The position numbers and the translations under genes are program-made. 64,000 nt of DNA from Acanthochromis polyacanthus (taxonomy: Eukaryota > Chordata > Actinopteri > Pomacentridae). Each line of letters starts with the position of its first letter. Within the stretch, counting starts at the first letter, position 1. Of this stretch, positions 11,824 through 21,908 are shown piece after piece. The DNA is taken from NCBI RefSeq assembly GCF_021347895.1, contig NC_067118.1:13147015-13211014 (forward strand). Reading direction: 5' to 3'. Under the pieces are notes generated by a model, which saw only the letters and a program-made list of their open reading frames with translations, did no database searches and had not been told where the DNA came from.

Positions 11824-12278
11824 GGCCGTGGTGGGGGACTTTAACTAAACTAAACAGAGGAGAGATGACTCAAATGTCCGGGGTATCAGAAGGTGAGGTG
11901 GGGGACAGAGCTGAGGGGACCAAGGAGCAGACAGATCAGGAGCAGGCGAAGGGAGGTCCAGAGCGGGGCAGGGGTGATGAGCAGACGAGGTAATCCATAA
12001 AGTCCAGGGAAAGGTGTGCTCATGACGGAGTGCAGAATGCAGAGTGCAGCAGAGGCAATGATCCAGCATGGAGCTAAGGGAAGAGCCAGGCTTTATACAG
12101 AGCTGATTGCTCAGCTGCGCTCTTCCACATCTGCTCCTAATTAGACAGGACAGGCCAGGGCTGGACAGGCTGGAGCCGGACAGGCTGAAGGAACTGCTCC
12201 GGAGGACGGCCCGGGGGCTGGACATGCCGGGCCCGGACAGGCTGAAGGGACCGCCGAGGCAGGACAGGGGGCGTGACA
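11824..12278 (+). repeat. Direct repeat copy 2 of the GC-rich element
   Basis: Second copy of the 10528-10912 block, with extra GGACAGGCTG-type units before the closing GGGGGCGTGACA. Small indels distinguish the copies. Confidence 0.88.
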
Positions 12279-12279
12279 A

Positions 12280-14280
12280 TTTTGGACAGAAATTTTGTAA
12301 TTGGGTGAGTCTATTGTACTCTAATCCACAGGCGTCTGCACACACTAATAGTCTTATATCAGAATATTTTCCTATTTTCAGGGGCACAAGACAGGGATGC
12401 CCCTTGTCACCCCTGTTATTCAATATTGCCGCTGAACCTCTTGCTGTGTCCTTGAGGAAAAATTCTGGCTTATTGGGCATAAACCGTTGTGGCTTCAGCC
12501 ATAAACTCTCATTATACTGTGATGATCTGCTTTTGTACCTTTCTCAGCCAGACACATCCATACCTGTCGCATTAGATCTGATCACTAAATTTGGGGTAAT
12601 TACCGGTTACAAACTCAACTTCTCGAAAAGCCTGCTTTTCCCCATAAGTACATCTGCAAAGAAGAGGTCTTATGACATGTTCCCTTTTAAGGTTACACAC
12701 TACACTTTTAAATACCTAGGAGTCCATGTCACTAAGAGATTTAAGAACATATTTAAAAATAATTTCAGGTTGGCACTGGAGAGATCTAAACAGGATTTGA
12801 CGAGATGGTCGTCCCTTCCACTATCTTTAGCAGGAAGAATTAATTCCATTAAAATGACTATATTGCCAAGATTCTTGTTTCTTTTTCAGACAATCCCTAC
12901 ATTCATTCCTAAAGCATAGTTTACAGAACTTAACAAATACCTATCCAATTTTATATGGAACATAACTGTACCATGAATCAGGAAGGCATTTTTAGAGAGG
13001 CCGAGAGAGAACGGAGGTTTAGCGTTACCAAATCTGATGCATTATTACTGGGCAGCTAACCTTCACGCCCTTGCATATTGGACATCTGACATCCCGGAAT
13101 ATGAGGCACCAGTGTGGTTACTCATGGAACAACATTTAAGCTCACCTAACTCACTTGCTGCTTTGGCATGTGCTCCAATGCCGATAAGTAAACGATATCA
13201 TACAAATAATCCAGTAGTTGGGAACTCTCTCAGAATTTGGTCACAACTTAGAGTACATTTTGGACACAAGAAACCAATTTTATCAAGTCCTATTCAAGCT
13301 AATCCCTTCTTTCCTCCCTCTCTCATAGACCCAGCGTTTAAACTGTGGTAAAGTAGAGGTCTCAGATGTGTAAAGGATTTGTTTAAAGATGGCCTTTTCA
13401 TTTCATTTGACTTTCTTAAGATGCAGTATAACATTCCAAACACTCACCTTTTCAGGTATCTGCAGAATCGAAATTATATTAAGACATGCTTTTCACCTTC
13501 TTTAGTAGCCATAGAGGAAGACTGGATTCATGACTGCATTAAGAGAGATCCACAAACAAAAGGCTTTGTTTCATTTGTTTATGACACAATTCAAACTGTA
13601 GCTTGTCCTTCTCTTCAACATATAAAGATCAAATGGGAAAGGGATCACAACTTGCAAATGTCAGATGTGACCCTGCAATTAGCAGTGAGTAGAGTGAACA
13701 CTTCCTCCATTTGTATCCGACATAATCTAGTTTAGTTAAAGGTATTACACAGACTTCACCTTTCCTGGAGCAGACCAGCTAAACCATATCCAAATATTGA
13801 TGCAAAATGTGAAAGATGTCACCAGACTAAGGCCACCCTCAGCCACATGTTTTGGTCATGCTCAAGGTTGAGCTCCTTCTGGCTATCCATCTTTGACACT
13901 ATTTCCTATGTTTGTAAGAAAAGGTCAGCCCTAACCCAATTATGGCAATATTTGGTACCTCACCTGAAGGGTTTATACTTTCAACAAAACAAGCAAATCT
14001 GGTTGCTTTTGTCACACTCCTTGCCAGGAGATTAATTCTTGTTAACTGGAGGAGCCCTAAGGCTCCATCACATAGATGCTGGCTTGAGAAAGTACTGTCA
14101 CATTTAAAGCTAGAGAAATTGAGGTACTCAATTCAAGGCTGTACTAAAATATTCTATAGTACTTGGCAGCCATTTATGGACTATTTCAACAAGGATCCTT
14201 CTATGCTTGCACAAGATAACCTTGACTCTCCAAATCCTTGGATCCGGAATATAATCTGCATCACTGTCAAAATCTAATGC
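12280..14280 (+). pseudogene. L1-like ORF2, reverse transcriptase C-terminal part and tail
   Basis: This continues the frame cut at 10362: GTRQGCPLSPLLFNIAAEPL (motif B), then LYCDDLLLYL (motif C, with Cys where most LINEs have Ala), and then KYLGVHVT and PLSLAGRINSIKM. After a stop near 12919 the protein goes on in pieces: MHYYWAANLHALAYW at 13037, FISFDFLKMQYNIPNTHLFR at 13402, a Cys-Cys-His-Cys knuckle at about 13809-13862, and LLARRLILVNWRSPKAP near 14020. Stops and frameshifts show it is dead. Confidence 0.9.
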
Positions 14281-15456
14281 ATCTAATTCATCCAAATCCA
14301 TTATTCCACTTTTGAGTGATGTTGTGCACAGACAGACAGATTCACCAATTAACAGACAAATGTACACCAATCGTCACAGAACTTTGCCACATTCCTTGGC
14401 GGAGTTAAAAGAAAAAAATAACATACTGCCTACCACAGCTTCATCCAGTGAAACAAAAAAAAATATGGTGTGGTTCCAAAAGACATCAACTGACAGATTT
14501 ATTCATGATAGTATTAAAATAGTATTTAATATTGTACGCATGTATGCTGAAATTTTTCATTTAAAAATATATGAGTTCAACACACTTTTACTATTACAGC
14601 CCTCTGATGGTGTCAGCACATGTGGACGACAAGTGAAGGAAACTTCATGGATGCAATTAAGCAGTGGAATTTCTATGAGATCACTAAGGTTAAAAAAAAG
14701 AGCATAATGAACTTATAGTATCATTAGCTTGGCCCTGTTCCTGTTGCTTTTTTTTGTTTGTTTTTTCTGTTTCTGAAATTCCCTTTTTTTTGTTTGTCTC
14801 CATTTGTCTTTTCTATGTTTGTGAGTGTATGTCTGTGCCTGGGCATGGCCACTATTCCCCTCTGTGGAAAATTGTCTGACTTCTGTTAGACTCACCCCCT
14901 GCTGCAATACTTAAACCCTGGCTTGTCACACCACTCCTTGTCAAATTGTTCTGTCTGCTCCCGTGGTAGTATTGTTAGCCAACTCTCTTAGTAGTACCTG
15001 CTTATTTGTCTTATTGGTTGTCCAACCAGCAACCGCTTTGAGCCTCAAGTCCTAGTCTCCTCTGGTTGTCTACTCAACAGTGGACTCCTCTTGCCAAACC
15101 TCTGCTTGCAAATGACCATGTTGAGCATCTTGAATAGCTCATTTGTCTCCAGAAATGGTTAATCAGCTACTTACCAAGCACTTTTATTCTATACTTCAAG
15201 TCATCAACCTTCAGATGACGCACACAAGATTAATGTCCCAGTCATTTACCAGCAACAGCTCCTCATCTCTGGATTCCCCCTTACACTGTGCATTGTATTT
15301 GCATTCTACACTGGCTTCAGTAAACTCTTAACACTCTTGAGAATCTATTCTAAACTTTCAATCTATAAATGATGTAATTGTGCTATATGGGTTAGTTGCA
15401 GTAAATAGTAAAACAGATGATATGTTGGTATCAAAATAACTTGTTAGTCTGAAAAA
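14281..15456. other. No gene seen; 3' flank of pax7 exon 8
   Basis: T-rich plus-strand sequence (runs of T at 14750-14800). A 131-codon open frame at 14312-14707 shows no recognisable domain. It may include the LINE 3' untranslated region and the pax7 3' UTR or intron 8. Confidence 0.4.
15183..15188 (-). promoter_or_regulatory. Candidate poly(A) signal for the pax7 read-through transcript
   Basis: AATAAA on the minus strand, about 270 bases after the exon 8 stop. It is the nearest such hexamer I noticed. A single hexamer in AT-rich DNA is weak evidence, and the true 3' end may be elsewhere. Confidence 0.25.
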
Positions 15457-15732
15457 TTAGGACTCACTCTGGCCATACTGACTGTACTGGTAACCGGCAG
15501 CTGCCACAGCTGGGTCCATGCTGTAGCTGGTAGTGCTGTATGTGGAGGGGCAGTAAGACTGGGATGAGGGAATGCTGTCCACTGTTTTAATAGAAGTCTC
15601 AGTTGAACGCTGAGTGCAGTTGGCTGAGATACTGTTGGATGAAGAGTCCAACGTGCTGTGGAGTGGTGAGATGGAGAAGTCGTGTTGTGGCTGTGATGAA
15701 ACACTGCTGGGGTTACTCAGGATGCTCATAAC
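15457..15732 (-). CDS. pax7: Pax7 exon 8: C-terminal transactivation tail, read-through end
   Basis: After acceptor TTTGCAG the exon starts VMSILSNPSS in phase 0, matching the end of exon 7. It continues through HDFSISPLHS, IPSSQSYCPSTYSTTSYSMD and GYQYSQYGQSES, then TAA. This is the conserved Pax3/7 C-terminal transactivation segment; the run VAAAGYQY has extra alanines compared with tetrapods as I recall them. The stop is reached by read-through of a strong donor, A|GTGAGT at 15467-15462, three codons before the TAA. In other vertebrates the equivalent donor leads to a last exon with an OAR-like tail. I found no such exon between 1 and 15456, so it may lie further left or be short and missed. 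Confidence 0.93.
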   Translation of the reverse strand, partial: VMSILSNPSSVSSQPQHDFSISPLHSTLDSSSNSISANCTQRSTETSIKTVDSIPSSQSYCPSTYSTTSYSMDPAVAAAGYQYSQYGQSES

Positions 15733-15926
15733 CTGCAAACAAAGTGGAGAGGATGCTTTAGAATTTTCAACATGTCTCTACTTCATACCACTTTGGTATA
15801 GCAAAAACAAAAAAAAATCAAATAGAAAGAAAATCACATACAACAAAAGCTTTAATTTTTGAAGAAAACATACTTTTTCCAGCACAGTGGATAGGACATC
15901 TGCCATTAAGACTCCCTTTAAGGATG

Positions 15927-16912
15927 TGTAACCCAGTAGATAATTTGATCGCACTATGTTATTGTATTTCTGTATTATTATCTGTACATGACAGTGAGAA
16001 TGCCTGTTGCATTCAGCTCTTCTGGGCTACCTTAAGGAATGCAGACATGTGATTGGCTAGAGGAGGATAAGTCCCGTGTCCTTCACGGAAGAGTTCGGTG
16101 GACCGAGCCGAGTGTGTGCTGCGGTGCAGAAATTAGAGATTCCAGAATCAATTGTTGTTGTTTTTTTTTATTAGTCCTGAGTTAACTTGAACAAACCATG
16201 AACTGAGTGAACGACGTGATTCACAGACCCGTGCGCCAGGAGTTTGTTATTTTTGGCGGAGTCTTGGCTAGGTTTCTTAAATCTTTGGAAACCTTAGATT
16301 TTGGAATTGGATTCTCTTTCACGAAGGAGATGGCGAGCCCCAGTCAGTGAGATACTTTCTTAATCCAAGGAGAGGATCAAGATTTTAATTTTATTTAGCC
16401 TTTATTTAAACAGGTAGTCTCATTGAGACACTAAGTTTCATTCCCAAGAGAGACCTGTCCTCTTAATTTTCATCATTGACATGCTGTGTGGTAGAATCAC
16501 CCACATTTGACCACATCTGACTATTCGACTTCAGACAGATTTACTGAACCTAAGAGCACCTTGAAACTACACTAAACTGAACAAACCTGGAACTTAAAGG
16601 AACAATTACAAGAACATGTGAAGGAACATTGAAAGAGGATACCAACTTAGATTGAAACTTTTATTTTATTTTCAACTAATTATTTGGGGTTGACTTTTAT
16701 GTTTTGTGTCAAAAAAAAACTGAACATTGTGACCAAGCAATTTATGCACAAATGTACATTCATTTATTATTTTTTTCATATAAAACCCTATGGAGCTCAA
16801 GTCTAACCATCTTGTGACTCCATTTATTCATTGTGCTGAATTTTCCTTTCTTGTAAACCCTTTTCACCCAGAACCTAGTTCTGGTCCTTGTCATTTACCC
16901 TCGTGGGTTACA
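15927..16912. mobile_element. Probable solo LTR, 986 bp
   Basis: It starts TGTAACCC and ends GGGTTACA, is an inverted TG...CA pair, and is flanked by GATG on both sides (15923-15926 and 16913-16916). There is no coding content. It lies in pax7 intron 7, about 190 bp upstream of exon 8 in transcript direction. The retrotransposon family is not identified; the 4-bp duplication is short enough to leave some doubt. Confidence 0.7.
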
Positions 16913-16916
16913 GATG

Positions 16917-17976
16917 CAAGATAATCTGAGTCCAAGACCCATCTTTCATCTTTGACAAGACTGTGGCTTTTAAAGGAGTGTGGTCTTTGTGCTTACTGAG
17001 TGCCCAAACAGTGGGTGCTTTCTAATATCCATACTATCATGCTATAAAAGATTTAGTATGTTCAAATAAATAGTATATCAATTTAAATAAGCTTGGATGT
17101 GCTACCAATTCCTGCCTCATTTTTCAGTATGCCAGCTAGCATGCCTTACTCGCCCTTCTGACCCACAATTCTCCTTGCAGTGGAATATGTCACATACATC
17201 ACGGGTGTTTCGCTTGAGCACACAAACAGGTGACTACACAGTCAAATTTTAATGTGCAATATTATGACATGCTAGTTTGTTGTAATTGTTGTCATCCTTC
17301 ATGCTATTGTATATACCCTATAAGTGCAGCAGTGACATATACTGAAAGGGTGAATGAAGCATATTTGGAATAAATGCAGAAAATAAATGCATTCCCTAAT
17401 ACAGAGAATAAATGCATTCCCTGTATTAGTGCAGATGTTTTCTGTCTTTCTAAATTTAACAATTGTCTACCTTGTTACCAGGATTGTACAAGTCAATGAT
17501 GTTGTTTATTTCATTGACTTGTTATCTGTGTCCCTACAGCAGTGGACTAGACTTTAAATTAAAGCACAGAAATGACATGAACAATAATGAGGAAGAGAAT
17601 TATGAGGAGGAAGAAGAGGAGGCAGAGGAGGACACAGCTGGTCGGGACAAGGGAACCAATCGGAGGGCAGAAATGTAGGACGGGCGTGAACATTGACCAG
17701 TCGCAGTGCCTTTTTTTGGCTGCCTGTAGAGCCAGTCAGGTCTTTCTTTCTCTTGATTCCCAAAGGAATAAAACCAGCCATCCGTTCAGAATTCCAGTTA
17801 GGAAAATCGGGATATCATGCTTGGAAGATGGGGATGCTATTCCAAACACTGTGGGGTTGGAACAGATCAGCTTACACTGTGGAAAAGGACACGACTTGCG
17901 GGGCAAAAAGGGGATATATTCTGTATATTTTTTTCTCCTCTATTAAATTTTAATTTTACTTTTTGGTCTCATTGAG
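16917..17976. other. No gene seen
   Basis: Intron 7 sequence. An Asp/Glu-rich open frame at 17463-17678 (EENYEEEEEEAEED) and overlapping frames to 17953 have no recognised domain. AATAAATGCATTCCCT words repeat at 17387-17430. Confidence 0.4.
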
Positions 17977-18330
17977 GGCTGCACAGTGGCATAGTGGTTA
18001 GCACTTTTGCCTTGCAGTGAGAAGATCACTGGTTCACATCCCGGGTTTCCCAGAATCTTTCTGCCTGGAGTTTGCATGTTCTCCCTGTGCGTGTGTGAGT
18101 TTTCTCCAGCTTCCTCAGTTCAAAAATATGCTGAGGTTAATTGATTATTCTAAATAGCCCGTAGGTGTGAATGCGAGTGTGATTATTTGTCTGTATATGT
18201 AGCCTTGCGACAGACTGGCGACCTGTCCAAGGTGTCCCCTGCCTTCGCCCAGGTCACCTGAGATAGGCTCGAGCCCCTCCGCGACCCTAATGAGGATAAA
18301 TCGGTATATAGAGAATGGCTGGATGGTCTC
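17977..18330 (+). mobile_element. tRNA-derived SINE (V-SINE-like), copy 1
   Basis: A tRNA-like head (GGCTGCACAGTGGCATAGTG, B-box decayed to GGTTCACATCCC) is followed by the conserved central part GGAGTTTGCATGTTCTCCCT. The 3' part has GACTGGCGACCTGTCCAAGG and CTAATGAGGATAAATCGG and ends AGAATGGCTGGATGG. This is the layout of a very common teleost SINE. A second copy lies at 41955-42300 and fragments lie at 46225 and 62975. Confidence 0.88.
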
Positions 18331-20521
18331 ATTGGGCATAATTTCTGTACTAATCTTTCAGCATGCTCTAATTAAAGAGGTCCGACAGGCTTTATAATAT
18401 GTAGCTCATTTGCGATCTTTGTGCACCATCCATCTGTAACTCAATTAACCACAAGAAAGTCCATAAGGAACAAGCAAAACATGATGAAAGATGACAAATA
18501 TCTAGTGGTGGCTGTGGTTCAACCTATTTACAGAGATGAGAGTTTCATCACAAGCTCATCCTATCTACGTGCCAAAGTGTCCAAGCTACTACAACTGCAA
18601 AACCTTTCAGCAATCGCACACTGCAGTCTCTCCAGGTATTACACATTTTCGTTATCCTCTCTCTTTGTTTGTATTTTTGTCTTCCATATGTTTTCTAGGG
18701 CACTACTAGTTCTACACATTTAGTGACTTCAAACCGTTTCACCTTTAAAATTTTGTTCTCTGATATACATCAGCCATAAACTCAATTAAAGCTTTAGATA
18801 GTTAACACGTGTCATCGATTGAGCTTTCAATGTATTTTTCTGCATTCTGAAACCCTTATTTATTGCCATAGAAAAACTTCTTAAACTTGCAATGGAGACA
18901 AAATCTTTAGTTGAAGTTCAGGAGCAGGACCACACTTTAATCTCTCCTTTCTTGTTGTACGTCTACACATACCACTCTACCCTTCCCACTTGTTCGTTTT
19001 CACTTTTCGTGTATAGAGCAACACATCCCATTGCTCAGCCCTGTTGCCAATCTGAAAGTTTTTGAAAAATCTAATTTACCACTAACCACTAATCTATCAG
19101 CTCCACGAGGAAAAATTCATCCCGACTCCAGATCTCCTCAACGCTTATCAGCCTATTCCACAATGAGGCCCATGAGACAAGGGGATAGGTGTTGCTCCAG
19201 AAACGCCATCAAACAAGTTTGCCCTTCCCAAAGAGACCACTCCATTCAGAATTCTTCTCTCCATTCTCCAGGTGCATCAGACACTTTTCATCCAATCACT
19301 CACCCTCACTGAGCAGCTACAACGAAGGAGGCTCTTCTTACGGAACACCAAAATGTAATTTCTTCTTCCTCAGTGCTGCTCCAGCATTAATGCCCAAAGC
19401 AAGTCTTCAGAAAGCACTAAGAGAAAGGCTTTACCTGCCACCACTCTGACAACAAAGTGAAACTGTTTCAACTTCTGACAAACTCCTGCAGCTTAGATCC
19501 CATGATAAACCACAACAATCCTCCATCCAGCAGACACAGCATCGCCCAGTGAAAAAAAATAAAACCAAAATCAAAAAATCCGCGTTGATGTCTGAAGCAG
19601 ACAAGCCTCCAGGAAAGCTGACTCTTTCTCTCTATGCACCCAGAAGCACTCATTGCACTCCCCTATTCCAGACAATGCTAATGACAATGTCCCTACACAT
19701 ATAACCTCCTAATCAGATTTCTGTGGGTCTTCAGAGAGCTGAAGGGAAAGTCCTCACCTGCCACTTCGCTGACAGCAAAGTTGAACTATATCAACTTCTG
19801 ACAAACTTTCAAAGCTTTCAACCGTAATAAACCACAACAGTACTCTCCCCGGCAGACACCTTGCTCTCCGTAGCTTCGCCTGGGTTTCTGGGTGTGATTG
19901 ATCCTATCCAGGTTGTCAGCGCCTCTTCTCCATCCCCCATTACCAACAACAACTCACCTTTTCACTGACTACTGGTCTGCCAGCACAAAGGTTCGACAAC
20001 AACGTGACTCAAGCTCTCAATATAGCAATCCATCTTGGAGACACAGGCATCCATCATTCTTACTGTGAGCTTGCCTGTAAACACAGCAGCTCACCTTCAA
20101 CAATTCATTTAAGACTCCCACTTGGAGTGCCACTACTGGGAGCTTCACTGTTGCACCTTTTCAGAACATTCATCTTTAACATATCACAAACGTGGATCAT
20201 TGAGTTACCCAGCAACCACATGTACTGTCCACAATTCATTGTCTTACGTCTCAGTCGCCAACAAGCACCTTTGCAGTACCACAGGGAGAGAGTTTCCATT
20301 TTCGTTCAGAGATGGCACTTTTTTATTGACATATATAAATGCACAGATTTTAGGTTGAACACTGTTGCAGCATTATATATTTGGTTGGAATAGAATAGTA
20401 CACATAGTGCACTACGGACGCTTCTGTGCACACATTCAGTACCGGGACACAATTATTTGTCATTTTTTGTTGTATATAATCTGAAGAAACACTCTCTGCT
20501 ATGCAAATAGCCGAGAGTATG

Positions 20522-20525
<4 letters not shown>
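18331..20525. other. No gene seen; contains a diverged internal duplication
   Basis: Intron 7 sequence. Parts of 19428-19535 recur at 19745-19850 (CTTCTGACAAACT, ATAAACCACAACA, GCAGACAC), suggesting an old duplication about 310 bp apart. The open frames here have no recognisable domain. Confidence 0.45.

Positions 20526-20527
<2 letters not shown>

Positions 20528-20557
<30 letters not shown>
20528..20557. repeat. (TA)n microsatellite
   Basis: About 14 TA units, followed by further TATATA stretches to 20593. Confidence 0.95.
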
Positions 20558-20560
<3 letters not shown>

Positions 20561-20721
20561 CTTGTCATTGTTTTATATATATATTTTATATAGTTCCTTT
20601 ACATTTTTCAATTTTGATATTGTAATTGCTGCACAGTGTGTGCCTTTCCACCAGTTATGCCTTTGTGTTTTAATAGGTGTGTGTTCTGAATATCTTTCTT
20701 GTTGAGCTTTATCTCATAGGT

Positions 20722-20939
20722 CAGGAGTGTCAAACTCAGTTCCTGGAGGGCCACTATCCTGCATGTTTTAGATGTTTCCCTCTTTCCAACACACCTGATT
20801 CAAATAATCAGCTTATCATCAAGCTCAGCAGAAGCCCTCGATAACGAGCCTGATCATTTTGAATCAGCTGTGTTGGAAGAGGGAAACATCTAAAACATGC
20901 AGGATAGTGGCCCTCCAGGAACGGATCTTGACACCCCTG
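20722..20939. mobile_element. hAT-type MITE, 218 bp, foldback
   Basis: The ends CAGGAGTGTCAA and TTGACACCCCTG pair over roughly 65 bp of inverted repeat; the inner part CCTGGAGGGCCACTATCCTG is perfect. An exact 8-bp target duplication TCATAGGT flanks it (20714-20721 and 20940-20947), which is diagnostic of the hAT superfamily. There is no coding capacity. This element type is abundant in teleosts. Confidence 0.95.
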
Positions 20940-20958
20940 TCATAGGTGCATTTTAAGT

Positions 20959-20985
20959 TTTTTTTTTTTTTTTTTTTTTTTTTTA
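20959..20985. repeat. Poly(T) run
   Basis: About 26 consecutive T, between two small DNA elements. Confidence 0.9.
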
Positions 20986-21038
20986 ATGTTCTGGAGCTAT
21001 GCACGGTGCTCCGTGGTAACTGTTTTTTTTTTCTCTTA

Positions 21039-21636
21039 GGGGCCGTTTATACGAGGACCATCCTAACAGAAAACGCAAAAGTGGCGTCTTGTCATTTCAC
21101 GTTTAGACGAGCGGTTTTGAAGGAAATCTGCGTATATACGGTGACTCTATAGTGTGTGGAATTCGATTGGATATGCATGCCAGGCAGCTGGGTGGCGCTG
21201 TGATAAAACTCTGCCATGTCTACGCGCATGCTTACTATCTCCCTTTTCGGATCTCCGCCGCGGTAAATGTTCATGAATGGAATCTGTACAGATTCTGTAC
21301 GTTTGTTGGTAAGACTCCTGTAGTGTACATAGAGCTGCCAGAGTTGCTTGAAGGTAGGAAGGATGGAAATAATCACACATCTTTGTTTACGTCCTTGTAC
21401 CGGCCGGCAAACCAAAGCACGTATGTGACGTAATCGCGTACGCGACGTGGTCAGATCTCCGCAAAGTTTTGCGTTTTGCTGTTTAGACAGAAACGTAACA
21501 GCGGAGCGTTTTCTACTTTTCCACTCTGGAGGCCGGTTTCAAATTTTTGCGTTTTCAAGTCCTCGTATAAACGGTAGGGTGTTTTGTTGAAATATTTTGC
21601 CGTTTCACCTGCAAGCATCCTCATGTAAACGGCCCC
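21039..21636. mobile_element. Harbinger-like MITE, 598 bp
   Basis: The ends GGGGCCGTTTATACGAGGA and CTCATGTAAACGGCCCC are imperfect inverted repeats. The flanks are TTA on both sides (21036-21038 and 21637-21639), a 3-bp duplication of the TWA type used by PIF/Harbinger. Interior words such as GTTTAGACGAGCGG and GCTGTTTAGACAG also pair. There is no transposase. Confidence 0.82.
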
Positions 21637-21908
21637 TTAGTGTGGAGTTTGGCTTGCTCTGTTGCCCGGCAGCCTCCTTGTTAGCCTGTGGGTTGTCCCG
21701 CTTAAGTTTTAGAGTGGGTATTTCTTTGTAGATTTTATGTGTTTTTATTTTTTTTTTTTTGTATTGGGTCTTTGTAGATTTTATGTGTTTTTTTGTCTTT
21801 GTTTTTTTTGTCATTTGATGTTCTGCCAGTCTTTTGTACCCAGCATGTCTTTCATAACTCTTCGCCTCTTTACATAGACATATCATACATATATTTAGGT
21901 CAGTGATG

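Larger units (their letters stand above)
10363..12279. mobile_element. GC-rich composite element inserted in the L1 reverse transcriptase
   Basis: The ends are TGTCACGG (10363) and CGTGACAA (12279), inside a TTTT duplication (10359-10362 and 12280-12283). It contains two direct copies of a block of about 330-450 bp (10528-10912 and 11824-12278), each ending GGGGGCGTGACA. Between them is a GC-rich minisatellite-like core (10920-11820) of degenerate units such as GGGGGCAGAGCCGG. TG...CA ends and repeated flanks suggest an LTR-like non-autonomous element, but copy 2 lacks the first 165 bp of the left end. The class is unresolved. Confidence 0.75.
8180..14280 (+). mobile_element. L1-like (fish Tx1/Swimmer type) LINE, degenerate, split by two insertions
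   Basis: Removing the solo LTR (8380-9304) and the GC-rich element (10363-12279) joins an ORF2 reading frame at each point. DFYQDFVEY before the LTR continues with ISNHIDLFMETNQ after it. QFGF before the second insertion continues with GQKFCNWVSLLYS. The endonuclease end is only vaguely seen before 8350. Reverse transcriptase, a CERCHQTKATLSHMFWSC knuckle and the C-terminal LLARRLILVNW block follow. The left and right ends are approximate. Confidence 0.85.

Noticed and set aside
14312..14707. 131-codon plus-strand frame after the first LINE
   Set aside because: No recognisable motif, AT-rich, and next to LINE debris; not enough support for a gene.
1..15456. Last pax7 exon encoding the OAR-like tail
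   Set aside because: I searched the minus strand by eye and found no matching sequence; it may be outside the window or absent.
17463..17953. Acidic open frame (Glu-rich) as an exon
   Set aside because: The acidic run comes from a GAGGAG-rich stretch; there is no splice context or similarity that I can support.
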